Shown here in pieces: positions 47,001 through 56,810 of a stretch of DNA of 64,000 bases (positions within the stretch are counted from its first letter, which is position 1; the number at the start of each line of letters is the position of its first letter). The stretch comes from Sabethes cyaneus (taxonomy: Eukaryota; Arthropoda; Insecta; Diptera; Culicidae). A model generated the notes under the pieces. That model ran no database searches. It was not told the DNA's origin and saw only the letters and a list, made by a program, of their open reading frames with translations. Location of the stretch: NCBI RefSeq assembly GCF_943734655.1, contig NC_071355.1:56853449-56917448 (forward strand). Reading direction: 5' to 3'. The translations under genes and the position numbers were made by a program.

Positions 47001-47218
47001 GGATGCCGGACAACTGTGTAGTGAAATCCGTTCTCTTCAAGAACCCCACTGGCACCAGGACTAGAGGGGCTCAACGTGCACTATGGCTCGAGCAGGTTGA
47101 AGCCAACTTGCGTGTGTCGAGACGGGAAACGAATTGGCGACGAATAGCCCAGGACCGAGTACAATGGAGAGGAATTCTTGATACGGCAAGAGCTACCCCG
47201 GCTGTCGGCTGAATAAGT
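44096..47218 (+). mobile_element. RTE-like retrotransposon copy 2, full length but decayed
   Basis: The longest RTE copy here, framed by 18-bp duplications. A ~380-bp 5' leader precedes the endonuclease (LGTWNCRSLNF-like at 44445; KFGIVALQEIC; FNYTIINVHSPHEG; MNAQVG; SNQFDHILIEDRFF; SDHY). Then come an RT N-terminal region, TTDQIFTLRQIQKCREYN, FVDFRAAYDTV, a frameshifted RQGDGLSCMLFNIAIEG, LLAFADNLE in place of ADDLD, and the C-terminal domain with WAGHVARMPDN and ARATPAVG. The tail is (AAGT)n. At least eight frame breaks show it is inactive. It lies about 170 bp right of the giant foldback. Confidence 0.88.
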
Positions 47219-47236
47219 AAGTAATCGCAGGATGGC
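47219..47236 (+). repeat. Target-site duplication, right, of RTE copy 2
   Basis: Partner of 44078-44095. The first bases overlap the AAGT tail. Confidence 0.75.
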
Positions 47237-47349
47237 GGATTTATTATTACAAAATTAATCTACTTTACGTAAAAACACGTACTTACAAGAGATTTTTTTT
47301 ACATTACACTTCATAGAGTAGACGGGACAAGTGACCCAGTCTTGGCCTA

Positions 47350-47630
47350 AAACTTGATTTGAAAGTAGAGATAAAATTCGGCTTGACATTAGATTAGAAT
47401 TTGTATTGAAATATGCACTTGGACTTGGACTTAAAATTGGAATTAAATTTGAAACAATTTAAATCTGAAATTGAACTGAAAATTATTTTGATTTGATCGG
47501 GATTTTTGCCTGAAATCGAACATGAAATAGGACTTGAAATTGAACTTGGAACTTAGATTCGGATTTGAAACTTAGCTTGAAGTTCAACATAAAATTGGAC
47601 TTGAAATGTGATTTGAGGCTGGATCTTTTT
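47350..47630 (+). repeat. Degenerate 12-mer minisatellite
   Basis: An imperfect tandem array of units like TTGGACTTGAAA and TTGAACTTGGAA, visible as regularly spaced ACTTG/ATTTG words. Units are too diverged to count exactly. Confidence 0.65.
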
Positions 47631-48030
47631 TACACAATTAGTTTATTCATTGCATCGCATCGCATCTCCGTACTTCCTGGTTATACTTTGAAGCAATATT
47701 TTTCTGCAATAAATTTTATAGAGAAATTGCATCCCAGCGTGCCCCAACCTGAAACAAAAACACGAAAAAAAACCCTGCCGAAGAATACTCTAGATTGACT
47801 TTGAAGGAATAAAATATGTAAAGTTAATAAGACAACGTTTTTACACTCAGAAGGTTTCATTAGTCTCAGAGACTGCACTGCGACTATGAATAGGCAAGCG
47901 TATTTATCATTTTTTGCAAAATTACAATGTACTTATCGACGCAATTAGTCATCTATTGTCTGAAAGGCAGAAGGCAGAGGACAGAAACAATTGAGCCTAT
48001 GTGTCTAATTGGATGTGATATCCGAAAACT

Positions 48031-48249
48031 TATATTGTTGTTGCAGTTGAAAACTGTAATAATCGACTCGCGACATTCGGTTTCATTCTTGTTCTGTGTG
48101 TCGCAACTACGTCGCACGTGGTGCGCTGTATAGTGCATCAATGTGCGATCACAGCGCACCACGTGCGACGTAGTTGCGACACACAGAACAAGAATAAAAG
48201 CGAATGTCGCGAGTCGATTATTACGGTTTTCAACTGCAACAGCAATATA
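48031..48249. repeat. Near-perfect 99-bp inverted repeat (hairpin)
   Basis: Arms 48031-48129 and 48151-48249 pair with about four mismatches in 99 positions around a 21-nt loop. The stem tip is GC-rich (GTCGCACGTGGTGCGCTGT) and each arm carries CACGTG. Short ORFs on both strands are by-products of the symmetry. A transcript would form a long double-stranded hairpin. No target duplication is apparent. Confidence 0.92.
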
Positions 48250-48441
48250 TGTTTGCCTGCGACTCCATTTAATCTCGATACCCGTCCAAACTCTTTGGAA
48301 AAGAACTCGGACAAGTCGAGCAACAAAAAAATCTTTGGTTTAAATTTTGGTGCTTGTTTGGCCAAAACAAAACGAATCTCATTGTAGTATGATTTGAACA
48401 CAAATCAGTTGTTGCGCTGCGTGCGTCGTTGTTTCCAACCA
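48250..48441. other. Flank between hairpin and tRNA-like gene
   Basis: The last 45 bp (AAATCAGTTGTTGCGCTGCG...) are shared with the upstream flanks of the other two tRNA-like genes, most clearly copy 1. No gene seen. Confidence 0.5.
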
Positions 48442-48569
48442 GGCGAGGTGGCCGAGTGGTTAAGGCGTTGTACTCATTGATGTAGCTCGAAGCCCCAGAG
48501 GGTGGAACTACACCATCCTCCCCCCTTCAATGTGCCAAGCACGCGCGGGTTCGAGTCCCGCCCTCGTCG
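48442..48569 (+). tRNA. tRNA-Ser-like gene, copy 2, long anticodon insertion
   Basis: A 128-nt unit: acceptor GGCGAGG/CCTCGTC, A box TGGCCGAGTGG, variable-arm hairpin GTGC-CAA-GCAC, a perfectly paired T arm with GGTTCGAGTCC, and a T10 terminator at 48575. The anticodon arm starts TTGTA and ends TTCAA with about 54 nt between. Those contain an internal TGTAG/CTACA hairpin. If an intron sits after position 37, the exposed triplet would be CAT with T33, not a Ser anticodon. So it could be a tRNA with a long intron or a decayed or repurposed tRNA-like RNA. Confidence 0.55.
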
Positions 48570-48589
48570 AAATCCTTTTTTTTTTGGTT

Positions 48590-49740
48590 ATGGTGAGCAT
48601 TTCTTCGACTTCGACGAACGGCAGGCGTTTTCCAGTTATTTTTTGCTATTTTTTACTCTAAAAATTAAAATTTAGCAACCTACACAATTATGTAGGTTCA
48701 GCCTTATCTTATGCCATTGCACTATGGGCTTTTCAGCTATCTTCTATTTTTTCTATGAGTTACGATGTTTACACAAGGACAAGAGATTGGTGCCATATAT
48801 GTAAAAGTACGACGTTTAGAAAGGAAAGGAATTTTTTTTAAAAGTAGTAAACGCAATGCTGGGCGTTAAGGGTATACCGTTTTTGCATGCCTTCATTATT
48901 GTACATATAAATACTTCATACTTTTTTACCGTTAAATCAAATTTCGGATTTTTTTGTGATTTTGAGTATTAATAAAGATTAAATGAACGACTTATACGGG
49001 AGTATTACATGTTATGATAGATATCAAAACATTTGGGTTGGAGACCATCTTTGCACTAGACGCATAGTATACAGTTTGAATGCTAAATGCACGTCATCGC
49101 AGATGATTAAATACCTACCAACACGTTCCGGAAAAATTGTAACATTAAAGTTGGGTCCATGAAACTGTCGTTGCTGTCATTCAATTCCTCCAGATATTCC
49201 GGAGGCAAAGGTACTTTATCAATTTTATTACGCTCTTATTACAACGGCTGCTCCATTTGCGGGATATTTTGAACAAGCGAAAGATAAGATTTACATTCAT
49301 TTATTTACTAAAAAGCAACGACATTAAATGAAACACCGCAGCGAACGAACGAAAACAAACGTTCCCGTTGCAAATTTTGAATATCGTTTCTTCCTAGCGT
49401 TGCGTTTTCGCAACGCAAAGCTTAAAACCTATCTTAAAATTACAAAAATAATCAAAATTATGAAACAAAGTTTTTTTTGGCAAGCAACTGATTCTTACTA
49501 ACACTGATTAATAGGTCAGGCGTTAAAAGAGATAAAATTGAGTTTTATGAGCATTTTTCCTTAACTGTCTGAAAAATAGCAAAGCCTCTTGTTTTATCAC
49601 AGCTGTAATTATGTTATATGTATCATCTGACCTTTGAGCAAGAACAGGTCGATTAGATTTTTTTCCAATCTTTCTTTGTTTCTCAGGGTCCAAGTTGATA
49701 TCTTAAACCAGGCCTTCTCAAGAATCGAATGAAAGTGCAT
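48590..49740. other. AT-rich stretch after tRNA-like copy 2
   Basis: The first ~30 bp (GGTTATGGTGAGCATTT) extend the homology with copy 1. GCGTTGCGTTTTCGCAACGC near 49400 forms an 8-bp hairpin with a 4-nt loop. No gene recognised. Confidence 0.4.
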
Positions 49741-50075
49741 TTGAGTTTTTTCTCAAATTTTAATCGTGAAAATCAAATCTATTCTTGCTTCTCATATACA
49801 AATTACTATTTTTCATGCATCTTCCAAAAAAAGAGACAAAATCGAAACAATTTTTTACCGCTTTTCGATCATTACATTATTGTTTAATTTTAGTTTTGTT
49901 TCGTTCAAAAAGGGCAATCAGTCATTTTTCGACCTCATTAGGCTATATATTTCACAGGCAATTGATTTTAAACAAAAATTTGTCATGTCCAACAAATTTT
50001 TTTTGCACCCCCCTCCCCTCCTTCCATTTTTAAGGGGAAGGGGTAACAAAACCTCTAAAAATAATTTGCAATGGA
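49741..50075 (+). mobile_element. MITE family M, copy A
   Basis: It shares with copies at 51537, 52784 and 55415 the order GTGAAAAyCAAATCTATTCT, CAATTGATTTTA, a run of C or G with TTCCA, GGTGACAAAA-type sequence and ATTTGCAATGG. The left terminus is degraded. Non-coding. Confidence 0.65.
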
Positions 50076-50463
50076 ATTATTATCCTTAAAATAAATATTC
50101 TGGTCATGAAACTATTCTCACTTGTTTCTTCCCGCCAATCAGAAACAATTTAAACAATTTAATGACGCATATTTGAACCTTACGCATTGTCAACATTGAA
50201 GAATTTTTTATTAGTGAATTGCCGTGAATAAATTGTTTTCATTATATATTTCAACACACAGAAAAATGTCTTATTGATTGCCATAAATATCTTTCAAATT
50301 GATTGGGAAATGGCTGAATGATTAGTGTTCAAAATCTAACCACTTTCCACGACGAACACAGATATTCTGTAAGACGAAGTCCTGCGTCAAACATGAAATC
50401 CCAAAAAAAAATCATCCCATGATGCATCATGTGTTGAGCTGCGCACGACTCTGTTTTCAGCCG

Positions 50464-50589
50464 GGCGAGGTGGCCGGAAGGATAAGGTGTTGAACGATTG
50501 AACGTGCTCAAACCACCAGAGAACAGTGAGTCCCGTTCTCGAAGCGTTCAATTGTTCACTAGACGCGGGTTCGAGTCCCGCCCTCGCCA
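50464..50589 (+). tRNA. tRNA-Ser-like gene, copy 3, long anticodon insertion
   Basis: A 126-nt unit with a perfect 7-bp acceptor (GGCGAGG/CCTCGCC), a perfect T arm (GCGGG/CCCGC around TTCGAGT) and a T7 terminator directly after. The A box is degraded (TGGCCGGAAGGA). The anticodon arm is a 7-bp stem TTGAACG/CGTTCAA enclosing about 50 nt, with an internal AGAAC/GTTCT pairing. No anticodon can be assigned. The upstream flank GTTGAGCTGCGCACGAC matches that of copy 2. Confidence 0.5.
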
Positions 50590-50999
50590 TTTTTTTGAAA
50601 ATGTGGTACGTGGTAAGCAATCATTTCTAGCTGGCGCGCGTCAATCGTAGCAGGAACTGGAACTACCGAATAAATGCGATCAAAAATATCAGTATTTATC
50701 GACAATTATCGGTAATCTAATTGAAGAGACGATTTTTTTGCTACATGTGTGTTAAGTCGCCTATAATTAGACGTCTATTATAATCATTGCTGAACATTAA
50801 CTGTATTACCGATACGATAAGATGCGATTATCGATATGTATTGATATTGTTGATTAATTGTAGCAACGAGTTGAGTAGATGGCGGTAGTGAAGCACTGCC
50901 GTCGCTAATCTTTGAATAAGAACAGTTCTCCATTTTGAAAATTTCTGCATCAGGTCGCATGGTTGGATATTTCGTCTACCACATTTTTGCACAAGGCTT

Positions 51000-51200
51000 C
51001 AGATTCGAACACATTCCTACAGTGTATCGATATAATCGGTTAAAGGGAAGGGATAGTTACACTCATTTCTCTGACAGTTTACTTTCAGGACATCAAGTTC
51101 ATCTAAGTTCAATGCTGAAATAGTACAATCAATCGAAGGGCAGTTGTAGTTTTACACTTTTACGAAATTGTTTACTCTCAAGACATCACCTTGGTCCAGG
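51000..51200 (+). repeat. Diverged ~80-bp tandem repeat, part 1
   Basis: Two units share TTTACTTTCAGGACATCA (51079) and TTTACTCTCAAGACATCA (51170), each preceded by ATCGGTTAAA/GAAGGG-like sequence. Two further units lie at 51985-52150, and MITE M copy B sits between them. Confidence 0.55.
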
Positions 51201-51536
51201 TTTCATCGAAATAAATAATTTCTGACCGGTTGGGATGGATAGTTTCCGTCTCTTTTTTCTAGAACCGAATCTTTTGACTAGTAACTATGTCTCAGCTAAC
51301 CTGGGGACAGCCAGTAAAATATCAGCAAAAGATCATCATTTACCAAACATTCTAGCTAGATGCAGAGTTTTAGGTTAGGCACTCTGTATTTCTTTTTTTC
51401 ACACTTGACAGCAATACAATCGAGAGAACGTAAAGTATTGCAGGCAATTAACTGATACAAGGTAGCAAATGAAAACGCCAAAAACCAGTCCTTGAAAGTG
51501 ATTACAAACTATAAAATACTTCAGTTCTAAGTAAGG

Positions 51537-51958
51537 CCATTACAGTAAGGCGAAAAAAAAACAAAGAAAATTTTTCAATCGAGCAAAAAAAATGGATTTT
51601 AGGCATTTTTACTTGAAGTTTAAACGTGAAAACCAAATCTATTCTTGCTTTTAATAAAAATGTTGTTACTTTTCGGGCAAAAATCTTCGAACAAAAAGAC
51701 AAAAACGAAAGAAATTTTTTTTGGTCGAGTTTCGGTTCCACTGTTTGAACTTCCATTTCTATTTCGTTCTAGAAGCGTTAACTCAACTTGTTCATTTTTC
51801 GAGTTTATCAAGCTGTAGAGCCCACAGACAATCAGACAATTGATTTTATAAAAAAAATTAACTTACATCCTACAAATTATTTTTTTGCCCCCGAGTTTTC
51901 AAGTCAATTTCCAAGGGGGGGGGTGACAAAAACTTTGAAAATGATTTGCAATGGCCTA
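51537..51958 (+). mobile_element. MITE family M, copy B (best preserved)
   Basis: About 420 bp with inverted ends TAAGGCCATTAC and GCAATGGCCTAA, so a TA(A) target duplication is possible. Internal landmarks: AAACGTGAAAACCAAATCTA, CACAGACAATCAGACAATTG and a G9 run before TGACAAAAAC. Non-coding; short ORFs have no family resemblance. Confidence 0.72.
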
Positions 51959-51984
51959 AATTCTTACAGCAAATCAATATATGT

Positions 51985-52150
51985 AGTCGATTAAAAGGAA
52001 AAGAAGGTCATACATTCGTATTTACCATTTACTTTCAGGACTTCAGGTTGAGATAGGTTAAACGAACAAACGATAAAATCGGTTAAGCGGGATATAGTTT
52101 TACAATTTTACAAAACTGTTTACTTTCAGGACATCAACTTACATCTAGGT
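51985..52150 (+). repeat. Diverged ~80-bp tandem repeat, part 2
   Basis: Units contain ATTTACTTTCAGGACTTCAG (52030) and TTTACTTTCAGGACATCAAC (52120), continuing the series of 51000-51200. Confidence 0.55.
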
Positions 52151-52152
52151 TC

Positions 52153-52334
52153 GTATTAGAACTTGTGTCTTTACGGTGAAAATCGGAAACTCTTATATTT
52201 GGTGTGAATTGAATTGGTTGTGAGTGGTCGTGGTGGTTGTCTGATGGTGGCGTAAGGAAATGTAGGCAGAAACGTAGGTAACACCAAATATAAGTTTTTG
52301 ATTTTTATCGTAAAGAATCAACATGTTCTAATAC
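52153..52334. mobile_element. MITE with ~50-bp inverted repeats
   Basis: Left arm GTATTAGAAC...AACTCTTATATTTGGTGT and right arm ACACCAAATATAAGTTTTTG...GTTCTAATAC are complementary over about 50 bp with few differences. The middle is GT-rich. It inserted directly next to the tandem repeat. Non-coding. Confidence 0.8.
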
Positions 52335-52629
52335 TATCAGTACCACGCTGATCTAAATAAGCAAATTAGTATGTGACAGTGCTGAATATTTATACTTATT
52401 TCAGTAGTCACTTGCTATGTAGGATTTTTTATTCAAATTGATTCGTAAATTTTTCGATAGATCGATGCAAAAATATTCAAACCCGACCAGGAAATCGCTT
52501 ACCTATTAGTACCACTTTTCGTTTTTGCCTTCTTAAAATGTCCCTACCTTCCCGTAAGACATCGTCCTTTTAAGATAATTTTTTAAGCGAAAAAAAAACG
52601 TAAATAAAAAAGGCAGTATACTTATGATG

Positions 52630-52760
52630 AAACTAGCTGACCCGACAAACTTCGTATTGCCTCAAATTAACCTGTGTTGTACATAAATCATGAATCTCGG
52701 ATGATCTTTGTCACAATCTCGAGTTTTGCAAGTTTCTGAGGAGTTCAACCTTAGATGATT
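52630..52760 (+). repeat. CTAGCTGACCCGACAAACTT repeat fragment
   Basis: CTAGCTGACCCGACAAACTT, continuing CGTATTGCC, is a motif seen at the ends of common insect interspersed repeats and is related to 10151. Only the first part is present before MITE M copy C. Confidence 0.5.
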
Positions 52761-52783
52761 CATTTTGGCAGTTACGTAAGGCC

Positions 52784-53127
52784 ATTGCAAATAATTTCAA
52801 AAGTTTTTGTCACCCCCCCCTTGGAAATTGGCTTGAAAAATCGAGGGGCAAAAAAATAATTTGTACGATATGAGTTAGTTTTTTTTCATAAAATCAATTG
52901 TCTGTGGGTTCTACAGCCTGAAAAACTCGAAAAATGAGTGTACGAGTTGAGTTAATGCCTCTAGCACGAAACAGAAATGAAAATTAAAACAACGGAATTT
53001 CCGAAAATCGGCCGAAAATTTTTTCTCTCGTTTTTGTCTTTTTTCGTAGATTTTTGCATGGAAAATAATAACGTATATATTAAAAGCAAGAATAGATTTG
53101 GTTTTCACGTTTAAACTTTAAGTAAAA
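52784..53127 (-). mobile_element. MITE family M, copy C, inverted, truncated by a satellite
   Basis: Reverse complement of copy B from the TAAGGCCATTGCAAAT end to CACGTTTAAACTTTAAGT. At the position where copy B continues to its other terminus, this copy passes directly into the GAACAA satellite. Confidence 0.75.
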
Positions 53128-54465
53128 AGAACAAGAACAAGAACAAGAACAAGAACAAGAACAAGAACAAGAACAAGAACAAGAACAAGAACAAGAACAA
53201 GAACAAGAACAAGAACAAGAACAAGAACAAGAACAAGAACAAGAACAAGAACAAGAACAAGAACAAGAACAAGAACAAGAACAAGAACAAGAACAAGAAC
53301 AAGAACAAGAACAAGAACAAGAACAAGAACAAGAACAAGAACAAGAACAAGAACAAGAACAAGAACAAGAACAAGAACAAGAACAAGAACAAGAACAAGA
53401 ACAAGAACAAGAACAAGAACAAGAACAAGAACAAGAACAAGAACAAGAACAAGAACAAGAACAAGAACAAGAACAAGAACAAGAACAAGAACAAGAACAA
53501 GAACAAGAACAAGAACAAGAACAAGAACAAGAACAAGAACAAGAACAAGAACAAGAACAAGAACAAGAACAAGAACAAGAACAAGAACAAGAACAAGAAC
53601 AAGAACAAGAACAAGAACAAGAACAAGAACAAGAACAAGAACAAGAACAAGAACAAGAACAAGAAGAACAAGAACAAGAACAAGAAGAACAAGAAGAACA
53701 AGAAGAACAAGAAGAACAAGAAGAACAAGAAGAACAAGAAGAACAAGAAGAACAAGAAGAACAAGAAGAACAAGAAGAACAAGAAGAACAAGAAGAACAA
53801 GAAGAACAAGAAGAACAAGAAGAACAAGAAGAACAAGAAGAACAAGAAGAACAAGAAGAACAAGAAGAACAAGAAGAACAAGAAGAACAAGAAGAACAAG
53901 AAGAACAAGAAGAACAAGAAGAACAAGAAGAACAAGAAGAACAAGAAGAACAAGAAGAACAAGAAGAATAAGAAGAACAAGAAGAACAAGAAGAACAAGA
54001 AGAACAAGAAGAACAAGAAGAACAAGAAGAACAAGAAGAACAAGAAGAACAAGAAGAACAAGAAGAACAAGAAGAACAAGAAGAACAAGAAGAACAAGAA
54101 GAACAAGAAGAACAAGAAGAACAAGAAGAACAAGAAGAACAAGAAGAACAAGAAGAACAAGAAGAACAAGAAGAACAAGAAGAACAAGAAGAACAAGAAG
54201 AACAAGAAGAACAAGAAGAACAAGAAGAACAAGAAGAACAAGAAGAACAAGAAGAACAAGAAGAACAAGAAGAACAAGAAGAACAAGAAGAACAAGAAGA
54301 ACAAGAAGAACAAGAAGAACAAGAAGAACAAGAAGAACATGAAGAACAAGAAGAACAAGAAGAACAAGAAGAACAAGAAGAACATGAAGAACAAGAAGAA
54401 CAAGAAGAACAAGAAGAACAAGAAGAACAAGAAGAACAAGAAGAACAAGAAGAACAAGAAGAACA
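53128..54465 (+). repeat. Two-stage satellite: (GAACAA)n then (GAAGAACAA)n
   Basis: About 535 bp of an almost perfect 6-mer is followed by about 800 bp of a 9-mer that differs by an added GAA. Between them is a short mixed zone (53660-53680). Rare variants are GAATAAG near 53968 and GAACATGAA near 54338 and 54382. The minus strand reads as an uninterrupted Phe/Leu polymer, which is an effect of the repeat. Confidence 0.97.
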
Positions 54466-55414
54466 GAAAGGACATTTTTAAGTGCGATTTTATTGATCGT
54501 AGAGAACTACAACGAACTCTGAAAATTGTGTTTTGTAGAAACGGAAATTTTTTGAATTTGAAAAGTTCTGTTCAAGTGGGTTTTTTTAATACTTTTATCT
54601 AGTTTGTAAATTTCTATTCTCTTCATGGAAAATTTGTTATGACAGCATTTTTTGTTGTTCCTTTACCTAATACAACAATTTATATCTCATGAAGTAGTTT
54701 CTTATGAAAATGTAAATTGTTCTTAGCATATTCATAAATGGATTACCATTGGATCTGGATGTCCGTTTTCGGCTGCTGTTCCTCAAAAAACGAAAAATGG
54801 AGACTGAAGGAGAGAAAATGGAAAGGAGCGCAAAAATATGCGTTAAGAACAGGACAAACGGGATAAAAAGAGTGAAAAAGGGGCTAAAAATGAGGGAAAC
54901 AGACAAAAAAGGAGACTAAAGAGGAGAAAAGGAGGATGAGATAGACATAAAAGAAGAAAAACGGAATAGAAAAAGACAAAAAGAAAACGAGTAAATACGG
55001 GAGCAGGAGAAACGATAACAGAAAAGACGAAAATAGAGAGAAAATTATGAAAACGGTCGTCGAAGGGATAAAACGGAAAAGAAAAACAGAATGTGACTGT
55101 AAAGGAGGACATAATAAGAGAAAGAACGGAACAGAAGAAAACGGAATCCAGGAATTTTTCTGAAAGGTTGTATGCCCCACCTCTTGTTGATATCTGAGCA
55201 CGCCAGTGAACGTTATACAAACTTAATAAGCTTTGCTTCAATGACCCTCTCTTATCGAATTTTCCGCTCTCTCACTTTCATGCCTTGTCCCTTTGAGATA
55301 CTATAAACTATAAATATTCCATTAAGTTTTTGCCTTCTAATATTGAACAACTGAAAAAGGGGAGGGGTAAAAAAAGAATGCGATTTTTTTAAACAAGGTA
55401 AAAAAATTAAAGCC
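54466..55414. other. Non-coding, with a purine-rich strand at 54780-55145
   Basis: From 54780 to 55145 the + strand is almost entirely A and G in loosely periodic units such as GGAGAAAA, GGGATAAAA and GAAAAACGGA. It is a degenerate purine tract rather than a clean microsatellite. The minus-strand open frame over it is Phe/Ser/Leu low complexity. Confidence 0.5.
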
Positions 55415-55690
55415 TTTTCCTAAAGTTTAATTGTGAAAACCAACCATTTGCCACTTTTCGGCCATTCACATTGTTTGAACCTCCACTTCTGTTTCGTGCT
55501 AGAAGCGTTAACACAGTACAGTTATTTTTCAAGTTCTTTAGGCTATAAAACTCACAGATAATTGATTTTATACAAAAGTTTTTAACTTATGTCCGAAAAA
55601 ATCACAGCCAGTTCCTAACGTGGGAGGCGGATGGGTGACAAAAGCATTAAAATATTTTACATTTTCTCGTTAGGATCTGTTTTTGTGGTA
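55415..55690 (+). mobile_element. MITE family M, copy D, degraded
   Basis: Shares AAGTTTAATTGTGAAAACCA, TCGTGCTAGAAGCGTTAAC, AATTGATTTTATAC and GGGTGACAAAAGC with the other copies. The right end no longer reads GCAATGGCC. Confidence 0.6.
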
Positions 55691-56340
55691 AGTCCCCTGT
55701 ATGTTCTTTCCATGAAAACAGGGTAAAACAATGATTAAATTACTTGATGAGGAACATCCAGATTTGGTTTGTTATAGAAAAGTTATTGATCACCCATATT
55801 GTATTAAAAAAATGATAATTTACTTTCTTGCTCGTAAGAATTCAACATTATGATAGCAATCCAATTGTTAATTTTGTAACTCATAAACCACACCGACATC
55901 AGGGAACATTATTTGACTTTCAATATCCTTAGCCATTTTTCGTTCGCTGTTCAAATGTTTTCCTGCTCCAAAGAAGAAAGAAAAAAAAAACTACGCATTT
56001 GTCACTCGGTCAATGAAGCGTTAAACATTCGCAGGTCGTCTATCCCGTTCGGTCGCGATCGTGTTTGTTTGCAAAAAATGGCATTTAACTGCCAGTTTGT
56101 TTGAAACAACGCGAACGTCGAGGGAAGCCCTGCTATAGAACTTCACATGCGCGTTATCGCCGTTAACCCTCAGCAGCCGGGTGCGACTAACCGTCAGAAA
56201 GTGAGCTTCCACTTTGAGTTCAAACATTATCTGATTAAATATATTGTTTTGCTTATATATTGTCCGGAGCCAAACGTTTTACGATCCAGCAGAGAAAAAT
56301 CTCCTACAAAGGGTTAAATCGAAGCATTCACTCGCAGCAG
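55691..56340. other. Upstream region of the secreted-protein exon
   Basis: No coding feature supported. A TATATA word near 56256 is about 85 bases before the proposed start, too far to be its TATA box. AACAATCG/GATCG-type words are not distinctive. Confidence 0.35.
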
Positions 56341-56374
56341 TCAGTGGCGGGAAAACTTGAGAACTGATGGGTTC
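56341..56374 (+). promoter_or_regulatory. Possible Inr + DPE core promoter
   Basis: TCAGT at 56341-56345 matches the arthropod initiator, with A+1 at 56343. GGTTC at 56370-56374 lies exactly at +28 to +32 and matches the DPE consensus RGWYV. No TATA box is at -30. The 5' UTR would be 468 nt with several short upstream ORFs, one starting at 56366. Confidence 0.45.
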
Positions 56375-56810
56375 ACTGTAGGTTTGGTGCACAAGCGATT
56401 TTATGTGGGTCCGCATCCGCCGCATGTACAATGTTCACGAGGGGACGTATCGTCGTATCGTATCAGACAACTCCAGAGGACCGTGGATTCAAATCGAGCC
56501 GTCAGTCGTCGATTGCAGTTTGAATGTTTCGGTCGCACAAGAAAGACACCGCCGGATTCGGAAAGGACGGTTCGTTCCGTAGACAGTGACAGTGTGGATT
56601 GGAACATAGTGACACATTTTGCGCCGCACAGCGTGGTGGGCAATGAACGAAACTTAATTCGATTAGGCTTGAATTACCATTACGGTTGGCTTGACGAGTT
56701 TTTTGGGGGGTTCATCGGGTTAAAGGTGATCACCGAGTGGAAAGACTCAATTTGTTTGCCAGTGAATTCCAGCCCGGCAAGGAGCGTAAATTTGTCGGAA
56801 TACGTAGAAG

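Noticed and set aside
53111..54475. 454-codon Phe/Leu open frame on the minus strand
   Set aside because: It is the translation of the GAACAA/GAAGAACAA satellite; stop-free only because of the repeat unit.
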